Assembly: GCA_020633465.1 (NCBI GenBank)
Contig: JACKDN010000012.1
Span: 62,001 to 126,000 of the forward strand
Reading direction: 5' to 3'
DNA length: 64,000 bases
DNA from: Myxococcales bacterium
GTDB taxonomy: Bacteria > Myxococcota_A > Bradymonadia > UBA7976 > UBA1532
A program made the position numbers and the translations under genes. Positions 62,978-64,000 of this stretch are shown here, piece by piece; within the stretch, counting starts at the first letter, position 1, and every line of letters starts with the position of its first letter. The notes under the pieces were generated by a model, which had not been told where the DNA came from, did not search any database, and was given only the letters and a program-made list of their open reading frames with translations.

Positions 62978-64000
62978 TCAGCCGTGGCGGCCCTTCGCGC
63001 CCTCGACGATGGCGTCCACCACCGCCGGATCGGCCAGCGTCGACGTGTCGCCCAGCTGATCCGCGTGCCCCTCGGCCACCTTGCGCAGGATGCGCCGCAT
63101 CACCTTGCCCGACCGCGTCTTGGGCAGCCCGGGCACCGGCTGCAGCACGTCCACCCGCGCGTGCGCGCCAATGACCGATCGCACCACCTTGTGCAGCCGC
63201 TGCTCGAGGTCGTCGCTCCAGCGCTCGCCCGCCTGCAGCACCACGTAGGCCCACACGCCCTGGCCCTTCAGGTCGTGCGGGAAGCCCACCACCGCGGCCT
63301 CGCCGACGGCCTCGTCGTGCAGCAGCGCCGCCTCGAACTCGGCGGTGCCCATCCGGTGCCCGCTGACGTTGATCACGTCGTCCACGCGCCCGGTGATCCA
63401 GTAGTAGCCGTCGCTGTCGCGCCGGCACCCGTCGCCGGTGAAGTACAGCCCCTCGAAGTTCGAGAAGTAGGTCGCCACGTAGCGATCGTGGTCGCCGAAC
63501 ACGGTGCGCGCCTGCCCCGGCCAGGGCTGCGCGATGCACAGCAGGCCCTGCCCCGGCCCGCGGATGGGCCGGTCGGTCTTGGGATCCATCAGCACCGGCT
63601 CGATGCCCGGCATCGGGCGTGTGGCCGAGCCCGGCTTGGGCGCGGTCGCCGGCGCGATGGGCGAGATGGCGATGCCGCCCGTCTCGGTCTGCCACCAGGT
63701 GTCGACGATGGTGCAGCGCCCCTCGCCGACGACCTGGTGGTACCAGATCCACGCGTCGGGGTTGATCGGCTCGCCCACGGTGCCCAGCACCCGCAGGCTG
63801 CTGCGATCGTACTTCGTGACGAAGTCGTCGCCCTGCGCGGCCAGCGCGCGGATGGCCGTGGGCGCGGTGTAGAAGATCGTGAACCCGTGCCGCTGCACCA
63901 TGTCCCAGTAGCGCCCGGCGTCGGGGTAGGTGGGCGTCGACTCGAACATGAAGGTCGTCGCGCCGTTGGCCAGGGGGCCGTACACGATGTAGCTGTGCCC
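62978..64000 (-). CDS. acs: Acetyl-CoA synthetase (C-terminal part, partial)
   Basis: 341 codons are visible; the N-terminus lies beyond the window. Motifs of the AMP-forming synthetase are clear: GTVGEPINPDAWIWYHQVVG, DTWWQTETGGIAISPIAPAT, GLYFTGDGCRRDSDGYYWIT, GRVDDVINVSGHRMGTAEFE, and the C-terminal Lys in GLPKTRSGKVMRRILRKVAE, which is the acetylatable Lys of Acs. It converts acetate, ATP and CoA to acetyl-CoA. The final residues ADPAVVDAIVEGAKGRHG are normal for this enzyme. Its stop at 62978 lies upstream of the promoter of the VapBC pair, which is on the same strand. Confidence 0.96.
   Translation of the reverse strand, partial: GHSYIVYGPLANGATTFMFESTPTYPDAGRYWDMVQRHGFTIFYTAPTAIRALAAQGDDFVTKYDRSSLRVLGTVGEPINPDAWIWYHQVVGEGRCTIVDTWWQTETGGIAISPIAPATAPKPGSATRPMPGIEPVLMDPKTDRPIRGPGQGLLCIAQPWPGQARTVFGDHDRYVATYFSNFEGLYFTGDGCRRDSDGYYWITGRVDDVINVSGHRMGTAEFEAALLHDEAVGEAAVVGFPHDLKGQGVWAYVVLQAGERWSDDLEQRLHKVVRSVIGAHARVDVLQPVPGLPKTRSGKVMRRILRKVAEGHADQLGDTSTLADPAVVDAIVEGAKGRHG

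Overview
The window reads as chromosomal DNA of a very G+C-rich (roughly 70% or more by eye) predatory or environmental deltaproteobacterium, most likely Myxococcota. The reasons are the third-position G/C bias throughout, many lipoproteins with Asp/Ala/Gly-rich linkers after the lipobox, repeated 'NGxDDDGDGxxD' and Cys-rich modules, a complete MoxR-Bat operon, a Ser/Thr kinase fused to AAA and TPR regions, and several small toxin-antitoxin pairs. No rRNA, tRNA, CRISPR array, insertion sequence or prophage was recognised.

Layout. 1-2.0 kb (minus): secreted protein, ECF sigma factor and anti-sigma-like membrane protein. 2.1-12.9 kb (plus): four exported lipoproteins (MopE-like Asp/Cys-rich repeats, a small Cys-rich one, a 1437-residue TSP1-like/toroid/calcium-loop protein, and a thrombospondin-type-3 protein), interrupted by a PhaF/histone-H1-like gene with a striking operator array. 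13.0-15.0 kb: NarL-type two-component pair. 15.1-19.3 kb: small membrane protein, aldo/keto reductase and a second TSP1-like lipoprotein. 19.5-28.6 kb (minus): eight-gene moxR-DUF58-bat operon. 28.8-32.0 kb (plus): Hsp20, DUF1844, lipoprotein HtrA and an alpha/beta hydrolase. 32.0-45.9 kb: two Uma2 genes, MazEF, two VapBC-like pairs, a toroid protein, an OmpA-like periplasmic protein, a dolichol/diacylglycerol-kinase-like membrane enzyme, a penicillin-acylase-family lipoprotein and an AsmA-like/GT51 fusion. 46-53.4 kb: Slt lytic transglycosylase, kinase-AAA-TPR regulator and a catalase-family lipoprotein. 53.5-58.2 kb: two divergent lamin-tail-domain (LTD) lipoproteins. 58.3-64 kb: small stress-type proteins, YbaK deacylase, collagen-like and Gly-rich exported proteins, thioredoxin, VapBC and the C-terminal part of acetyl-CoA synthetase.

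How it fits together. The dominant theme is the cell envelope: exported repeat proteins, the MoxR/Bat machinery next to an Hsp20/HtrA operon, peptidoglycan glycosyltransferase and lytic transglycosylase, all with regulatory pairs (ECF sigma/anti-sigma, histidine kinase/response regulator, Ser/Thr kinase). The second theme is small accessory cassettes (TA pairs, Uma2 genes, a dispersed GGTGCC-type short repeat) concentrated between 32 and 46 kb.

Quality note. Five genes for exported or membrane proteins change reading frame inside G/C-rich low-complexity tracts. In one case two G5 runs that should be G6 explain everything, which looks like homopolymer undercalling. Those genes are annotated across the breaks and flagged.
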